This document shows, one piece after another, positions 1 through 7,914 of a stretch of 17,435 nucleotides of DNA. Both the position numbers and the translations under genes were made by a program. The notes beneath the pieces were generated by a model, which did no database searches, was not told the DNA's origin, and saw nothing but the letters and a program-made list of their open reading frames with translations. The stretch spans positions 1-17,435 of the forward strand of contig CAMPJN010000031.1 of the NCBI GenBank assembly GCA_946886875.1. The letters are read 5' to 3'. Source of the stretch: an uncultured Pseudomonas sp. (GTDB lineage: Bacteria; Pseudomonadota; Gammaproteobacteria; Pseudomonadales; Pseudomonadaceae). Numbering within the stretch: position 1 is the stretch's first letter; the number at the start of each line of letters is the position of its first letter.

Positions 1-1037
1 AGCTGTTTGCGGTCGCTGCGCACGAACAGATCCAGGCTGTCCTTGACCCGTACCAACTCTTCGCACAGTGCGCCAACCACCGAACGCATAGCGTCGCGGT
101 CAGGACCGGCCAGACGCGCGCGCTCTTCGTCGATCACATCGCTGTCGGGCAGGGCCTCATCGAGACGGTACTGCTGCTTCAACGACTGGAGGCGTGGCGA
201 CTGGGCCGAGGCCTTGGCCACATAGAACAACAGGTTCTTGTTCAGCTCATCGGGAGCGGGCTGGTTGATACCATCGGCGCCCTGCTCGACCAGGCGTTTG
301 AGTTCCTTGTCGACCTGGCGCAGCAAGGTACGCACGCTCGCGCCGTTGGCCACGCTGCCATTGGCCAGGCCTTCGACCATGCCCGATGCGATCTGCCACA
401 AGGCGGCCAGCGGGGCGTCCTTGCACAGGGTTTCCAGCCGAGCGAAAACCCGCGCCATATAACCCAGGTTGGTCGGCAGGTCCTGGCTGCGGATCACACC
501 GACCAGCGCCACTTGCAGCATCTGCCGCAACTTGCGTAGCAGTTGCGGCAATTCGTTGGTGCGCAGCGCCGCGATAGACTCGCTGGACAGTGCCGGCACG
601 CGCGCGGACATATCCGGGGCGAACAGGCTGGTTTCCGAGAGGAGTTTTTCGCCGCGTGCGGCGCGCAGGTCGTTGAGCAGCGGCAGCACCACCATCGGCA
701 AATCGCGCCGGGCGGTCTGGATCCGATCGAGATAAACCGGCAGCTGCAGAATGGCCTGCATCAGCACTTCCAGGGCTTCGCCCTGGTTGGCCACGCGGCC
801 ATCGATCAGCGCCTGAACCAGATGTTCCATCTCTTCGGCGAGCAATGCCGCGCCAAAGAACTCGACCATCTGCAGGGTGCCCTGCACCTGGTGCACGTAG
901 GTCAGGCAGAAACGCATGCGTGTCGAGTCCTGGGGGTTCTCGACGAACGCCTCCAGCGCCTGACGCGCCTGCTTCAGGGTTTCCGCGATTTCGCCTTTAA
1001 CCCACTCCAGGGCGACATAGTCGTGCCGATCACCCAT
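1..1037 (-). CDS. chpA: ChpA (PilL), hybrid sensor kinase of the Pil-Chp system; N-terminal part only
   Basis: This is the first 345 codons of the large CheA-like hybrid histidine kinase of the twitching-motility chemosensory system; the gene runs off the left edge. The start MGDRHDYVALEW matches remembered pseudomonad ChpA. It is preceded by GGAG about six bases upstream, which favours it over an in-frame ATG 14 bases earlier at 1051 (that one is in another frame). The visible part is all-helical. Residues 44-59 contain an Hpt-like motif with a candidate phosphoacceptor at H49 (VHQVQGTLQ). Most other Hpt domains, the kinase core and the receiver lie outside the window. In P. aeruginosa ChpA passes phosphate to PilG and PilH, both encoded upstream here. 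It is the last visible gene of the pilGHIJK-chpA operon, 19 bases after pilK. Identity is secure; the domain content beyond residue 345 is inferred from the family. Confidence 0.93.
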   Translation of the reverse strand, partial: MGDRHDYVALEWVKGEIAETLKQARQALEAFVENPQDSTRMRFCLTYVHQVQGTLQMVEFFGAALLAEEMEHLVQALIDGRVANQGEALEVLMQAILQLPVYLDRIQTARRDLPMVVLPLLNDLRAARGEKLLSETSLFAPDMSARVPALSSESIAALRTNELPQLLRKLRQMLQVALVGVIRSQDLPTNLGYMARVFARLETLCKDAPLAALWQIASGMVEGLANGSVANGASVRTLLRQVDKELKRLVEQGADGINQPAPDELNKNLLFYVAKASAQSPRLQSLKQQYRLDEALPDSDVIDEERARLAGPDRDAMRSVVGALCEELVRVKDSLDLFVRSDRKQ

Positions 1038-1056
1038 AGCCACTCCACTCATAAAC

Positions 1057-1938
1057 CTATCCCTTGCGGGTAAACGCCAGCACTCGCTCATCGGCCACCG
1101 GAATCAGCTCCGGATGTTGCCAACCGACCACCTCGCCCACTCCCACCACCAGCAGACCACCCGGTGCCAGGCGCTCGGCCAGGCGATTGAGGATCTCGCG
1201 GCGACGCCAGCGACGAAAATAAATCAGCAAGTTCTGACAAAAAATAACATCCATCCCGGACATCGGCGCCTTGGCCAACTCCAGTACGTTGAGTCTGGCG
1301 CAGCAAACGCGCGCCGCCAGGCTCGGTATGATTTTCAAGCGTCCATCCGGCTGAGTCAGGAAATAACGCCGACTCAGGTCTTCATCCATCTGATCCAGCC
1401 TGCGCGCCGAGTATTGACCGTCGCGCGCCTTACTCAGGGCATTCAGGCTGATATCCGTACCTGTCACGCCGAAATGCTCGGGGCGTTCGCTGTCGCGCAA
1501 TACCTCGGCGGCAGTAATCGCCAGCGAGTAGGGCTCCTCACCACTGGAGCAACCCACGCTCCACATCTCCCAGGGTTGCAGCAAACCCTGCGCCAAGCGT
1601 TCGCGCAGGTAATGTTCGAGCACCTCAAACGAGGGGCGATGACGAAAAAAACGGGTTTCCTGAACGGTCAGTCGATCCAACAACGTGGACCACTCCACGG
1701 CTCCGCGCGGCCCAACGGTCACCTGCTGGTAGTAACTGGTGTAATCCGTCACGCCCAACTCGCGCATCCGCGCGGTCAGGTTGGTCTGCAAAAACGTCCG
1801 CCGTTGTTCGTTGACCACCACACCGGTGCGTTCTTCAAGTAACGTCTGCCACTTGCGGAACTCCGCGGCGGACATATCCACCACCGGTTGCAGAGCCCAG
1901 ACGCCTGGCTGCATGTCGCCCCTCTCGCTCGTGGCCAT
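1057..1938 (-). CDS. pilK: PilK, CheR-type chemoreceptor glutamate methyltransferase
   Basis: PilK is an S-adenosylmethionine-dependent methyltransferase expected to methylate glutamates on the receptor PilJ. The 293 residues carry the CheR hallmarks: an N-terminal helical domain (about 20-85), ETRFFRHRP at 94-102, the SAM-binding GCSSGEEPYSLA at 129-140, a second nucleotide-binding segment GTDIS at 160-164, and the late motif NLLIYF at 236-241 (usually NVLIYF). There is no C-terminal TPR extension of the kind seen in some CheR proteins. It lies between pilJ and chpA in the same direction, 41 bases after pilJ. The start is uncertain: the ATG at 1938 gives a length close to the family's (about 291) but has no clear ribosome binding site. 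The in-frame ATG at 1914 (codon 9) follows a GAGAGGGG stretch and may be the real start. Confidence 0.93.
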   Translation of the reverse strand: MATSERGDMQPGVWALQPVVDMSAAEFRKWQTLLEERTGVVVNEQRRTFLQTNLTARMRELGVTDYTSYYQQVTVGPRGAVEWSTLLDRLTVQETRFFRHRPSFEVLEHYLRERLAQGLLQPWEMWSVGCSSGEEPYSLAITAAEVLRDSERPEHFGVTGTDISLNALSKARDGQYSARRLDQMDEDLSRRYFLTQPDGRLKIIPSLAARVCCARLNVLELAKAPMSGMDVIFCQNLLIYFRRWRRREILNRLAERLAPGGLLVVGVGEVVGWQHPELIPVADERVLAFTRKG

Positions 1939-1979
1939 GGGTTATGAACGGCGACCAATAAAGGTCACCGCGTTGCCTC

Positions 1980-4028
1980 TCAGGCGTGGTCCCCAGCATC
2001 CGGCAAGGTAAAGTCGGAAACCGACTTACGCATCTCACTGGCCATCTTGGCCAGATTACCAATGCTCTTGGCGGTCGCCGTGGTACCGGACGAGGTCTGC
2101 GAGGTGATTTCCTGAATCACGTTCATGGTGTTGGAGATATGGCCAGCCGAAGAAGCCTGCTGGCGCGCCGCGTTGGAGATGTTCTGGATCAAGGCCGCGA
2201 GGGTCTTGGATACCTTCTCGATCTCTTCCAGGGCCACCCCGGCGTCCTGCGCCAGGCGGGCACCGCGCACCACCTCGGAAGTCGTCTGTTCCATCGAGAT
2301 AACGGCTTCGTTGGTGTCGGTCTGAATCGTTTTAACCAGCGCTTCGATCTGCTTGGTTGCAGCAGAAGAACGTTCCGCGAGGCGTTGTACTTCGTCCGCT
2401 ACCACGGCGAAGCCTCGGCCCGCATCACCGGCCATGGACGCCTGGATCGCGGCGTTCAGTGCGAGGATGTTGGTCTGGTCAGCAATGTCGTTAATCAGGC
2501 TAACGATGTCACCGATCTCCTGGGACGACTCACCGAGGCGTTTGATCCGCTTCGAGGTGTCCTGGATCTGCTCACGGATGTTATCCATGCCGGTGATGGT
2601 GTTGTGTACGACTTCGTTACCCTTGTTGGCGATGGCTACCGAACGTTCCGCTACCGCGGACGACTCCGAGGCGTTCGCCGATACCTGGTCGATCGACACC
2701 GCCATTTCGTTGATCGCCGCGGACGCACCGGCGATTTCCTGGGCCTGGTGCTCGGAAGCTTCGGCCAGGTGCATCGCCGTGGCCTGGGTTTCCTGGGCCG
2801 CACCGGCTACCTGAACGGCGGTCAGGTTAATCGTGGCTACCAGGTCGCGCAGTTGGTCGATGGAGTAGTTGATGGAGTCGGCGATGGCGCCGGTGAAGTC
2901 TTCGGTCACGGTCGCTGCTACCGTCAAGTCACCGTCGGCGAGGTCGGCGATCTCATCGAGCAGACGCAGAATCGCGGCCTGGTTACGCTCGTTCTTCTCG
3001 GCGGTTTCGGCCAAACGGCGGTTGGTCTCACGCACCATCACGATACCGATCAGGATGATCGAGCCCAATGCCAGCACGCCCAGCACGTAACCGGCCAGGG
3101 TGTTGATCGCCCGGCCGTCGGCCAGGTCTTCGAAGCCGGCGGCCAGTTCCGAGGCTTTATCCAACAGGGTTTGCGATACGGTGAAAATCCCGTTCGCCGA
3201 TTCCCGTACCTGGAACAGTTCGGGCGAGGTTTCGAGGATCTCGTCCACCGAGCCGGAAACGAATTCGAACAGTTCGGAAATTTCCGCCAGGCGCTCGAGG
3301 GCTTCGGCGTCGGTTACCTGGGAAATTTCCATCGCGGCGTTGCCTTCCAGCATCGCACTGAGTACGCGACCGAACAGGCTGGCGTCACGACCGAACATGT
3401 CCGCCGCTTGCACCGAGTCGTCGTCACCGGCGAGAACCTTGTTGACCGAGCCGAGAATACGTTCGGCCAGCAGCGATTGACGCTGTGCCACCGAAACCTG
3501 AGCCGCGGGTGCGCCGCTCTCCAGCAGGATGTCGACCACTTCCTCGTACTCGACCTGCAGCTGAGGAATGGTTTCCGCCAGGGTCGCAGCTACCTGGTGC
3601 AGCGACAGAATGGTCTGTTCGCTGGCCAGAATGGCGTCGGTATTGCCCCGCAGGTTGTCCCAGTCCTGTTGCACGGCGGCCATCTCGGCCTGCACGGATT
3701 CCGGCGCGGACGGTACCCCGCTTTCCTCGTTACCTTCGGTCAGGTAACCCCAACGGGTCTGGAAGTCGTTGCGCGCGTCGCGCAGCAAACCGAAGGCTTC
3801 GGCCTTACCGGCCGCCGCTTCGGTGGCGTTCTTGGCGATACGCTGGGACAGAACACGCAGCTCACCGGAGTGACTGATGTATTCGGTGTCGTAGTTCGAT
3901 TGGGTGTTGAGGTAGGCGAAGTTAGCGAACAACAACACGATGGATACGATCAGGACGATAAACAGCCCCGCGATCAACGTGCTGCTGCGCGCACCTGCCA
4001 ATAGTTTGCTTGCATTTAGTTTTTTCAT
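1980..4028 (-). CDS. pilJ: PilJ, type IV pilus methyl-accepting chemoreceptor
   Basis: PilJ is the inner-membrane receptor that feeds pilus or surface signals to ChpA through PilI. The start [10 protein letters not shown] gives 682 residues, the length of P. aeruginosa PilJ; an upstream in-frame TTG at 4079 is not needed. The layout is a transmembrane helix at about 17-38, a periplasmic PilJ-type sensing region at about 39-308 containing two related helical segments, a second transmembrane helix at about 311-332, a HAMP region with [11 protein letters not shown] at 363-373, and a long cytoplasmic coiled coil. The signalling hairpin tip is [20 protein letters not shown] (505-524), followed by [20 protein letters not shown]. 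The common receptor tip reads NAAIEAARAGE, so the QASMAGD variant is typical of PilJ. The C-terminus ([10 protein letters not shown]) lacks a CheR/CheB-docking pentapeptide. It is the fourth gene of the pil-chp operon, 84 bases after pilI. Confidence 0.97.
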   Translation of the reverse strand: MKKLNASKLLAGARSSTLIAGLFIVLIVSIVLLFANFAYLNTQSNYDTEYISHSGELRVLSQRIAKNATEAAAGKAEAFGLLRDARNDFQTRWGYLTEGNEESGVPSAPESVQAEMAAVQQDWDNLRGNTDAILASEQTILSLHQVAATLAETIPQLQVEYEEVVDILLESGAPAAQVSVAQRQSLLAERILGSVNKVLAGDDDSVQAADMFGRDASLFGRVLSAMLEGNAAMEISQVTDAEALERLAEISELFEFVSGSVDEILETSPELFQVRESANGIFTVSQTLLDKASELAAGFEDLADGRAINTLAGYVLGVLALGSIILIGIVMVRETNRRLAETAEKNERNQAAILRLLDEIADLADGDLTVAATVTEDFTGAIADSINYSIDQLRDLVATINLTAVQVAGAAQETQATAMHLAEASEHQAQEIAGASAAINEMAVSIDQVSANASESSAVAERSVAIANKGNEVVHNTITGMDNIREQIQDTSKRIKRLGESSQEIGDIVSLINDIADQTNILALNAAIQASMAGDAGRGFAVVADEVQRLAERSSAATKQIEALVKTIQTDTNEAVISMEQTTSEVVRGARLAQDAGVALEEIEKVSKTLAALIQNISNAARQQASSAGHISNTMNVIQEITSQTSSGTTATAKSIGNLAKMASEMRKSVSDFTLPDAGDHA

Positions 4029-4112
4029 TATCTGGCCCCCGCCTGGACCGATCGCACTACGGTTTCCATGTAACGACAAAAGGCCGGCAATGCCGACCCA
4101 ACCGAAAAGTTA

Positions 4113-4649
4113 TTAAACCGCGACATCGAGAAACCCCTGGTGTTTGGCCAACGCATGTGGGCTGAACACCAGCCAGGGCTGCTCTCGCTGAAATACGCCG
4201 TGGATGAAAGGTTGAATCGAGGCTTCGAGTGGCGGCAGTTGCTCGGAGAAGGTATCCACCGGGAAATGCTGCATGCCGAATACTTCGTCGACCGTCAGGC
4301 CGGCGAATACCTCCTGGTGATCGACCACCAGAACACGGCGCTTCTTGCGCAGCGGCGATAACTCATTGCCGAAGAAACCACACAAATCCATGACCGGCAG
4401 CAGACGACCGCGCACGTTCGCCACACCCTTGACCCAGTTTTTTACGCCGGGCAACAGTGTGTGCCGGGGTTCGTGCAGCACTTCGCCGACCTCGCCCATC
4501 GGCGCAACGAAAAACCGATCCCCCATGCGAAAGCCGATACCACTCCAGGTTTGCACCACCGCCTTCTGTGAAGGCAGGCCAGCCGCAAGCAACCGACAAC
4601 GCTGGTCGATTTCAAGGAGCGTTTGAAAGGGTGTAAGGGCGTCCGACAT
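4113..4649 (-). CDS. pilI: PilI, CheW-like adaptor
   Basis: PilI is a 178-residue CheW-domain protein that couples PilJ to the kinase ChpA at the cell pole. The CheW fold spans about residues 35-165. Its hallmark region is LPGVKNWVKGVANVRGRLLP (66-85) followed by VMDL, matching the G.hNhRG..hPVhDL signature of CheW proteins. Length and sequence agree with P. aeruginosa PilI (178 residues). The ATG at 4649 has only a weak ribosome binding site and may rely on translation from pilH, whose stop lies 46 bases upstream. It is the third gene of the operon. Confidence 0.96.
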   Translation of the reverse strand: MSDALTPFQTLLEIDQRCRLLAAGLPSQKAVVQTWSGIGFRMGDRFFVAPMGEVGEVLHEPRHTLLPGVKNWVKGVANVRGRLLPVMDLCGFFGNELSPLRKKRRVLVVDHQEVFAGLTVDEVFGMQHFPVDTFSEQLPPLEASIQPFIHGVFQREQPWLVFSPHALAKHQGFLDVAV

Positions 4650-4695
4650 GCCAACCGCGGCCTTTTCTTATAGTTAGTTGCGTATTGGCTCGAGA

Positions 4696-5061
4696 TTAAC
4701 CGGCCAATACCGCATTCAGGGTTTTCAGCAGCGTGGCTTCGTCAACCGGTTTGGTCAGGTAGTCTTTCGCGCCTTGGCGCTTGCCCCAGACCTTATCGGT
4801 TTCTTGATCTTTGGTGGTGACAATGATCACCGGGATATGGCTGGTGTCGGCATCCTTGGTCAGCTGACGGGTCGCCTGGAAGCCGTTGAGGCCCGGCATG
4901 ACAATGTCCATCAGCACTGCGTCGGGTTTTTCCTGGCGTGCCAGGGCGACGCCGTCCGCGCCGTTTTCCGCTTTAAGTACCTGATGCCCGTGCTTTTCCA
5001 GCATGGCGGTCAGTTTGTACATTTCGGTTGGAGAGTCATCAACAATCAGAATTCGAGCCAT
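4696..5061 (-). CDS. pilH: PilH, CheY-like response regulator
   Basis: PilH is a 121-residue single-domain receiver without an output domain. The acidic pair is D8-D9, the phosphoacceptor is D52 in VLMDIVMP, the conserved Thr is in VTTKD at 81-85, and the Lys is K104 in YLTKP. In P. aeruginosa PilH counters or limits PilG output and is tied to pilus retraction by PilT. The ATG at 5061 (MARILIVDDSP) is chosen over an in-frame TTG at 5073 because it matches the family start and has GGA about ten bases upstream. It sits 74 bases after pilG and 46 bases before pilI in the same operon. Confidence 0.96.
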   Translation of the reverse strand: MARILIVDDSPTEMYKLTAMLEKHGHQVLKAENGADGVALARQEKPDAVLMDIVMPGLNGFQATRQLTKDADTSHIPVIIVTTKDQETDKVWGKRQGAKDYLTKPVDEATLLKTLNAVLAG

Positions 5062-5135
5062 GGTGTTTTCCAATACATAGAGAAAGCTTCAGAAACGCCA
5101 CGAAAAGGCGGCGCCTTGGGCTATCCAGCAAGACG

Positions 5136-5543
5136 TCAGGATGCTTGGTCCACCGGGGTAAAGTTAGGCACATGAGCTTTTATAGCACCGAGCAGCTCTT
5201 CTTTGCTGAAGGGCTTGGTCAGGTACTGGTCGGAGCCTACGATGCGGCCTTTGGCTTTATCGAACAAACCGTCCTTGGAGGACAGCATGATCACCGGAGT
5301 GGATTTGAAAGCACTGTTGTTCTTGATCAGGGCACAGGTCTGATAGCCATCCAGCCTCGGCATCATGATGTCGACAAAAATGATATTGGGATGGGTGTCG
5401 GCGATCTTTGCCAAAGCATCGAAGCCATCTACTGCGGTAATTACCTCGCAGCCCACCTTCTTCAGCAGGGTTTCTGCGGTGCGCCGAATCGTTTTCGAAT
5501 CGTCGATCACCATTACCCTCAAACCCTCGGAATGTTGTTCCAT
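5136..5543 (-). CDS. pilG: PilG, CheY-like response regulator
   Basis: PilG is a 135-residue stand-alone receiver and the first gene of the pil-chp operon. The acidic pair is D14-D15, the phosphoacceptor is D58 in IIFVDIMMP, the switch residues are in MLSSKD (86-91), and the conserved Lys is K110 in YLTKP. In P. aeruginosa phosphorylated PilG promotes pilus extension and raises cAMP through CyaB; that part is family knowledge. The ATG at 5543 is preceded by GGTAGGG and gives the family length. The intergenic region to gshB should hold the operon promoter. Confidence 0.97.
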   Translation of the reverse strand: MEQHSEGLRVMVIDDSKTIRRTAETLLKKVGCEVITAVDGFDALAKIADTHPNIIFVDIMMPRLDGYQTCALIKNNSAFKSTPVIMLSSKDGLFDKAKGRIVGSDQYLTKPFSKEELLGAIKAHVPNFTPVDQAS

Positions 5544-5781
5544 GTTTGCCCTACCATCGCCTCGGTGAGTCGTTATTTTTCTGCGTCTTTATCAGTGCGC
5601 CTGAGGCCCTGCCAGCGACGGGCTGCAACCCGATCGTTCGGCCTTTTTAGCATACTCTCCAGATGCAATCTATAAGCCCCGGAACACCGGGGTTTTCCTT
5701 GACCGTCCATTTCGCCAGCACCACCCAGGCGGCACGGGTTAGAATTGGTTCTTTAGCCGCCACCCTTACGGAGAAGCGCCA
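5544..5781. promoter_or_regulatory. Divergent pilG/gshB intergenic control region
   Basis: These 238 bases separate the divergent pilG and gshB genes and hold no convincing gene. The region must contain the promoter of the pil-chp operon (minus strand) and probably one for gshB (plus strand). On the minus strand TATGCT at 5651-5656 is a possible -10 box, but no good -35 lies 16-18 bases upstream. On the plus strand TAGAAT at 5740-5745 is a possible gshB -10 element, also without a clear -35. A terminator-like hairpin at 5674-5696 is listed separately. The promoter boxes are guesses; only the role as a divergent control region is well supported. Confidence 0.5.
5674..5696 (+). terminator. Terminator-like hairpin in the pilG-gshB gap
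   Basis: CCCCGG (5677-5682) pairs perfectly with CCGGGG (5687-5692) around an AACA tetraloop. The stem can extend through G-U and two A-T pairs, and four T residues follow on the plus strand. It looks like a short rho-independent terminator or leader hairpin reading toward gshB. No annotated plus-strand gene precedes it, so its target is unclear: a gshB leader, a small RNA, or antisense transcription from inside pilG. Confidence 0.45.
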
Positions 5782-6747
5782 ATGAGCGTCCGCCTCGGCA
5801 TCGTCATGGATCCCATCGCCCGGATCTCCTTCAAAAAAGACAGCTCGCTGGCCATGTTACTCGCAGCTCAAGCGAGAGGCTGGTCGCTGTTCTATATGGA
5901 GCAGAAAGACCTTTACCAGGCCAAGGGTCAAGCCCGCGCCCGCCTCAATCCACTTCAGGTATTCAACGACCCGCTGCGCTGGTACGAGCTTGGCGACGAA
6001 CAAGATGTGGCGCTGGCCGAACTGGATGTGATCCTGATGCGCAAGGATCCACCCTTCGATAATGAATTTGTCTACTCCACCTACCTGCTGGAACAAGCCG
6101 AGCAGGACGGTGTGCTGGTGGTCAATCGCCCGCAAAGCCTACGCGATTGCAACGAAAAACTCTTCGCCACCCAGTTCCCGCAATATACCCCCGCGACCCT
6201 GGTCAGCCGCAGACCAGACATTCTGCGCGAGTTTGCCAAAGAACAGCGTGACATCATTCTCAAACCCCTCGATGGCATGGGCGGTTCTTCGATATTTCGC
6301 CATCGCGAGGGCGATCACAACCTTTCGGTGATCCTCGAAACCCTCACCGCCCACGGCACCCAACAGATTATGGCTCAAGGTTATCTTCCTGCCATCGTCG
6401 ACGGCGATAAACGCATTCTGATGATCGACGGCGAACCCGTACCCTATTGCCTGGCACGCATCCCTGCAGCCGGCGAGACCCGCGGCAACCTGGCCGCCGG
6501 CGGCCGTGGCGAAGCGCGCCCGCTGACCGAGCGCGACCGCGAAATCGCCGCCGCCGTGGGCCCCGCACTGCGCGAGCGCGGCCTGCTGTTCGTGGGCCTC
6601 GATGTCATCGGCGAGCATATGACCGAGATCAACGTCACCAGCCCGACCTGCATCCGCGAGATCGATGCCGCCTACGGCACGCGGATCGGCGAACGCCTGA
6701 TGGACTGTATCGCCGACAAGCTGCAGGAAAGAAGTTCCAGGCCATAA
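5782..6747 (+). CDS. gshB: Glutathione synthetase
   Basis: GshB joins gamma-glutamylcysteine and glycine with ATP to make glutathione in the cytoplasm. The 321 residues (family about 316) show an N-terminal GshB domain (MSVRLGIVMDPI, with KDSS at 19-22) and an ATP-grasp domain from about residue 125. Visible ATP-grasp elements are KPLDGMGGSS at 161-170, RGNLAAGGRG at 234-243 and the metal-binding TEINVTSPTC at 281-290. The start ATG follows ACGGAGAAGCGCCA, a plausible ribosome binding site. It is divergent from pilG and upstream of tonB3, as in P. aeruginosa. No terminator is evident between gshB and tonB3, so partial co-transcription is possible. Confidence 0.97.
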   Translation: MSVRLGIVMDPIARISFKKDSSLAMLLAAQARGWSLFYMEQKDLYQAKGQARARLNPLQVFNDPLRWYELGDEQDVALAELDVILMRKDPPFDNEFVYSTYLLEQAEQDGVLVVNRPQSLRDCNEKLFATQFPQYTPATLVSRRPDILREFAKEQRDIILKPLDGMGGSSIFRHREGDHNLSVILETLTAHGTQQIMAQGYLPAIVDGDKRILMIDGEPVPYCLARIPAAGETRGNLAAGGRGEARPLTERDREIAAAVGPALRERGLLFVGLDVIGEHMTEINVTSPTCIREIDAAYGTRIGERLMDCIADKLQERSSRP

Positions 6748-6769
6748 GCTGCCGCTATAGAAGCAGAAA

Positions 6770-6814
6770 GCTTGACGCAGGTTGCAGCTTGGCGCTTGTC
6801 GCTTGCAGCCTGCC
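6770..6814. repeat. Tandem heptamer array, consensus GCTTGNC, upstream of tonB3
   Basis: Five adjacent 7-base units run from 6780 to 6814: GGTTGCA, GCTTGGC, GCTTGTC, GCTTGCA, GCCTGCC. A further unit, GCTTGAC, lies three bases before them at 6770-6776. They fill much of the 115-base gshB-tonB3 gap. A similar but more decayed array lies before yqgE at 7871-7905. The function is unknown. Confidence 0.55.
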
Positions 6815-6862
6815 ACTCCAAGCCGTCAGACTGCGCGGCAACCTGAGCCGACCCGAACCGCG

Positions 6863-7762
6863 ATGAACGCAGCCACGACCCCGCCAGCCACGCCTCCATC
6901 CACCGAAATTCGCCCGGCGGATCGGCTTGGCTTTACCCTGTTCCTTGCCGCCGTACTGCATGCTGCGGTGATTCTCGGCATCGGTTTCAGCCTGGCCGAT
7001 CCCAACCAGATCAGCAAAACCCTGGAAATAACCCTGTCGACGTTCAAAAGCGAAGAAAAGCCCAAAGAGGCCGATTTTCTCGCCCAGGACAATCAGCAAG
7101 GCAGCGGCACCCTCGAACACAAGGCGGCGCCCACCACCACCGAGCAGGCCCCCTTCCAGGACACCGACGTCAAGCGCGTGACCCCGCCCGCGACGCCGCA
7201 AGCGCCCGCGGTGCGCCAGGAAGCGCCGAAAGCCGCGGTCGCCACCCGCGCGCCACAGCAACAGAAAACCCCGGTCAAGCGCGAAGAAGCCAAGCCCACA
7301 CCGCCAACGCCTCCCGCGCCGGTATTCGACAGCGCGCAACTGTCTTCGGAAATCGCCAGCCTGGAAGCCGAACTGGCCCAGGACATCCAGCAATACGCCA
7401 AACGCCCGAAGATCCACCGCCTCAACGCAGCCTCGACCATGCGCGACAAGGGCGCCTGGTACAAGGACGAATGGCGCAAGAAGATCGAGCGTATCGGTAA
7501 CCTCAATTACCCGGACGAAGCCCGTCGCCAGCAGATTTACGGCGCCCTGCGCCTGCTGGTATCGATCAATCGCGACGGCACTCTCTACGAGGTGCAGGTG
7601 CTGGAGTCGTCGGGCCAGCGCCTGCTCGATCAGGCAGCCATGCGCATCGTTCGCCTCGCCGCACCTTTTGCGCCTTTTACCGGCGACTTGGCCGATATCG
7701 ACCGCCTGGAGATCATCCGCACCTGGCGTTTCGAACGCGGCGACCGCCTTTCCAGCAACTGA
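6863..7762 (+). CDS. tonB3: TonB3, TonB-family energy transducer linked to twitching
   Basis: This is a 299-residue TonB-family protein. It has a short cytoplasmic N-terminus, one membrane anchor (about 22-44, LGFTLFLAAVLHAAVILGIG), a Pro/Ala/Gln-rich periplasmic spacer (about 105-155) and a C-terminal TonB domain (about 213-292, with NYPDEARRQQIYG and the end IIRTWRFERGD). His33 occupies the anchor histidine of the classical TonB S-x3-H motif, but the serine position is Ala29. It matches PA0406 (tonB3) of P. aeruginosa, reported to be needed for normal twitching and pilus assembly; the location between gshB and yqgE is the same. The start MNAATTPP is chosen by family match. No ribosome binding site is visible before it, and an in-frame TTG at 6782 is less likely. 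Confidence 0.9.
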   Translation: MNAATTPPATPPSTEIRPADRLGFTLFLAAVLHAAVILGIGFSLADPNQISKTLEITLSTFKSEEKPKEADFLAQDNQQGSGTLEHKAAPTTTEQAPFQDTDVKRVTPPATPQAPAVRQEAPKAAVATRAPQQQKTPVKREEAKPTPPTPPAPVFDSAQLSSEIASLEAELAQDIQQYAKRPKIHRLNAASTMRDKGAWYKDEWRKKIERIGNLNYPDEARRQQIYGALRLLVSINRDGTLYEVQVLESSGQRLLDQAAMRIVRLAAPFAPFTGDLADIDRLEIIRTWRFERGDRLSSN

Positions 7763-7816
7763 TGCGGCACGCCAGTTTTTTAGGGCCTGCCATTCCCTGG
7801 CGGCCACCCTTCGGGT

Positions 7817-7831
7817 CGTCGCTGCGCGACG
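7817..7831 (+). other. Small GC hairpin beside the tonB3 terminator
   Basis: CGTCGC (7817-7822) and GCGACG (7826-7831) form a perfect six-base-pair stem with a TGC loop. It ends three bases before the main terminator hairpin. It may be part of a structured or repeated intergenic element rather than an independent site. Confidence 0.4.
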
Positions 7832-7833
7832 TT

Positions 7834-7857
7834 AAAAATGGCTCCCGGCCATTTTTT
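7834..7857. terminator. Rho-independent terminator after tonB3
   Basis: AAAAATGGC (7834-7842) pairs perfectly with GCCATTTTT (7848-7856) around a TCCCG loop and is followed by one more T. Because the stem is flanked by A and T runs it can work in both directions. On the plus strand it would end the gshB-tonB3 transcript 70 bases past the tonB3 stop and separate it from yqgE. Confidence 0.75.
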
Positions 7858-7870
7858 CTCGCCGCGTAAA

Positions 7871-7905
7871 GTTTGGCGCTTGAAGCCATAGCCTCGAAGC
7901 CTGAA
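7871..7905. repeat. Degenerate heptamer array upstream of yqgE
   Basis: Five consecutive 7-base units can be read: GTTTGGC, GCTTGAA, GCCATAG, CCTCGAA, GCCTGAA. They resemble the GCTTGNC array before tonB3 in sequence, period and orientation, but are more decayed. The array ends 9 bases before the yqgE start, so it occupies the place where a ribosome binding site would be expected. Confidence 0.35.
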
Positions 7906-7914
7906 ACTACCGCC

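Noticed and set aside
1986..4004. 672-codon open frame on the plus strand opposite pilJ
   Set aside because: It mirrors pilJ codon by codon, is a known artefact of GC-rich third positions, and its product has no recognisable domain while PilJ is conserved throughout.
6755..7807. 350-codon minus-strand open frame opposite tonB3
   Set aside because: It is low-complexity Gly/Arg-rich sequence mirroring the Pro/Ala-rich TonB spacer, and it runs through the terminator hairpin at 7834-7857.
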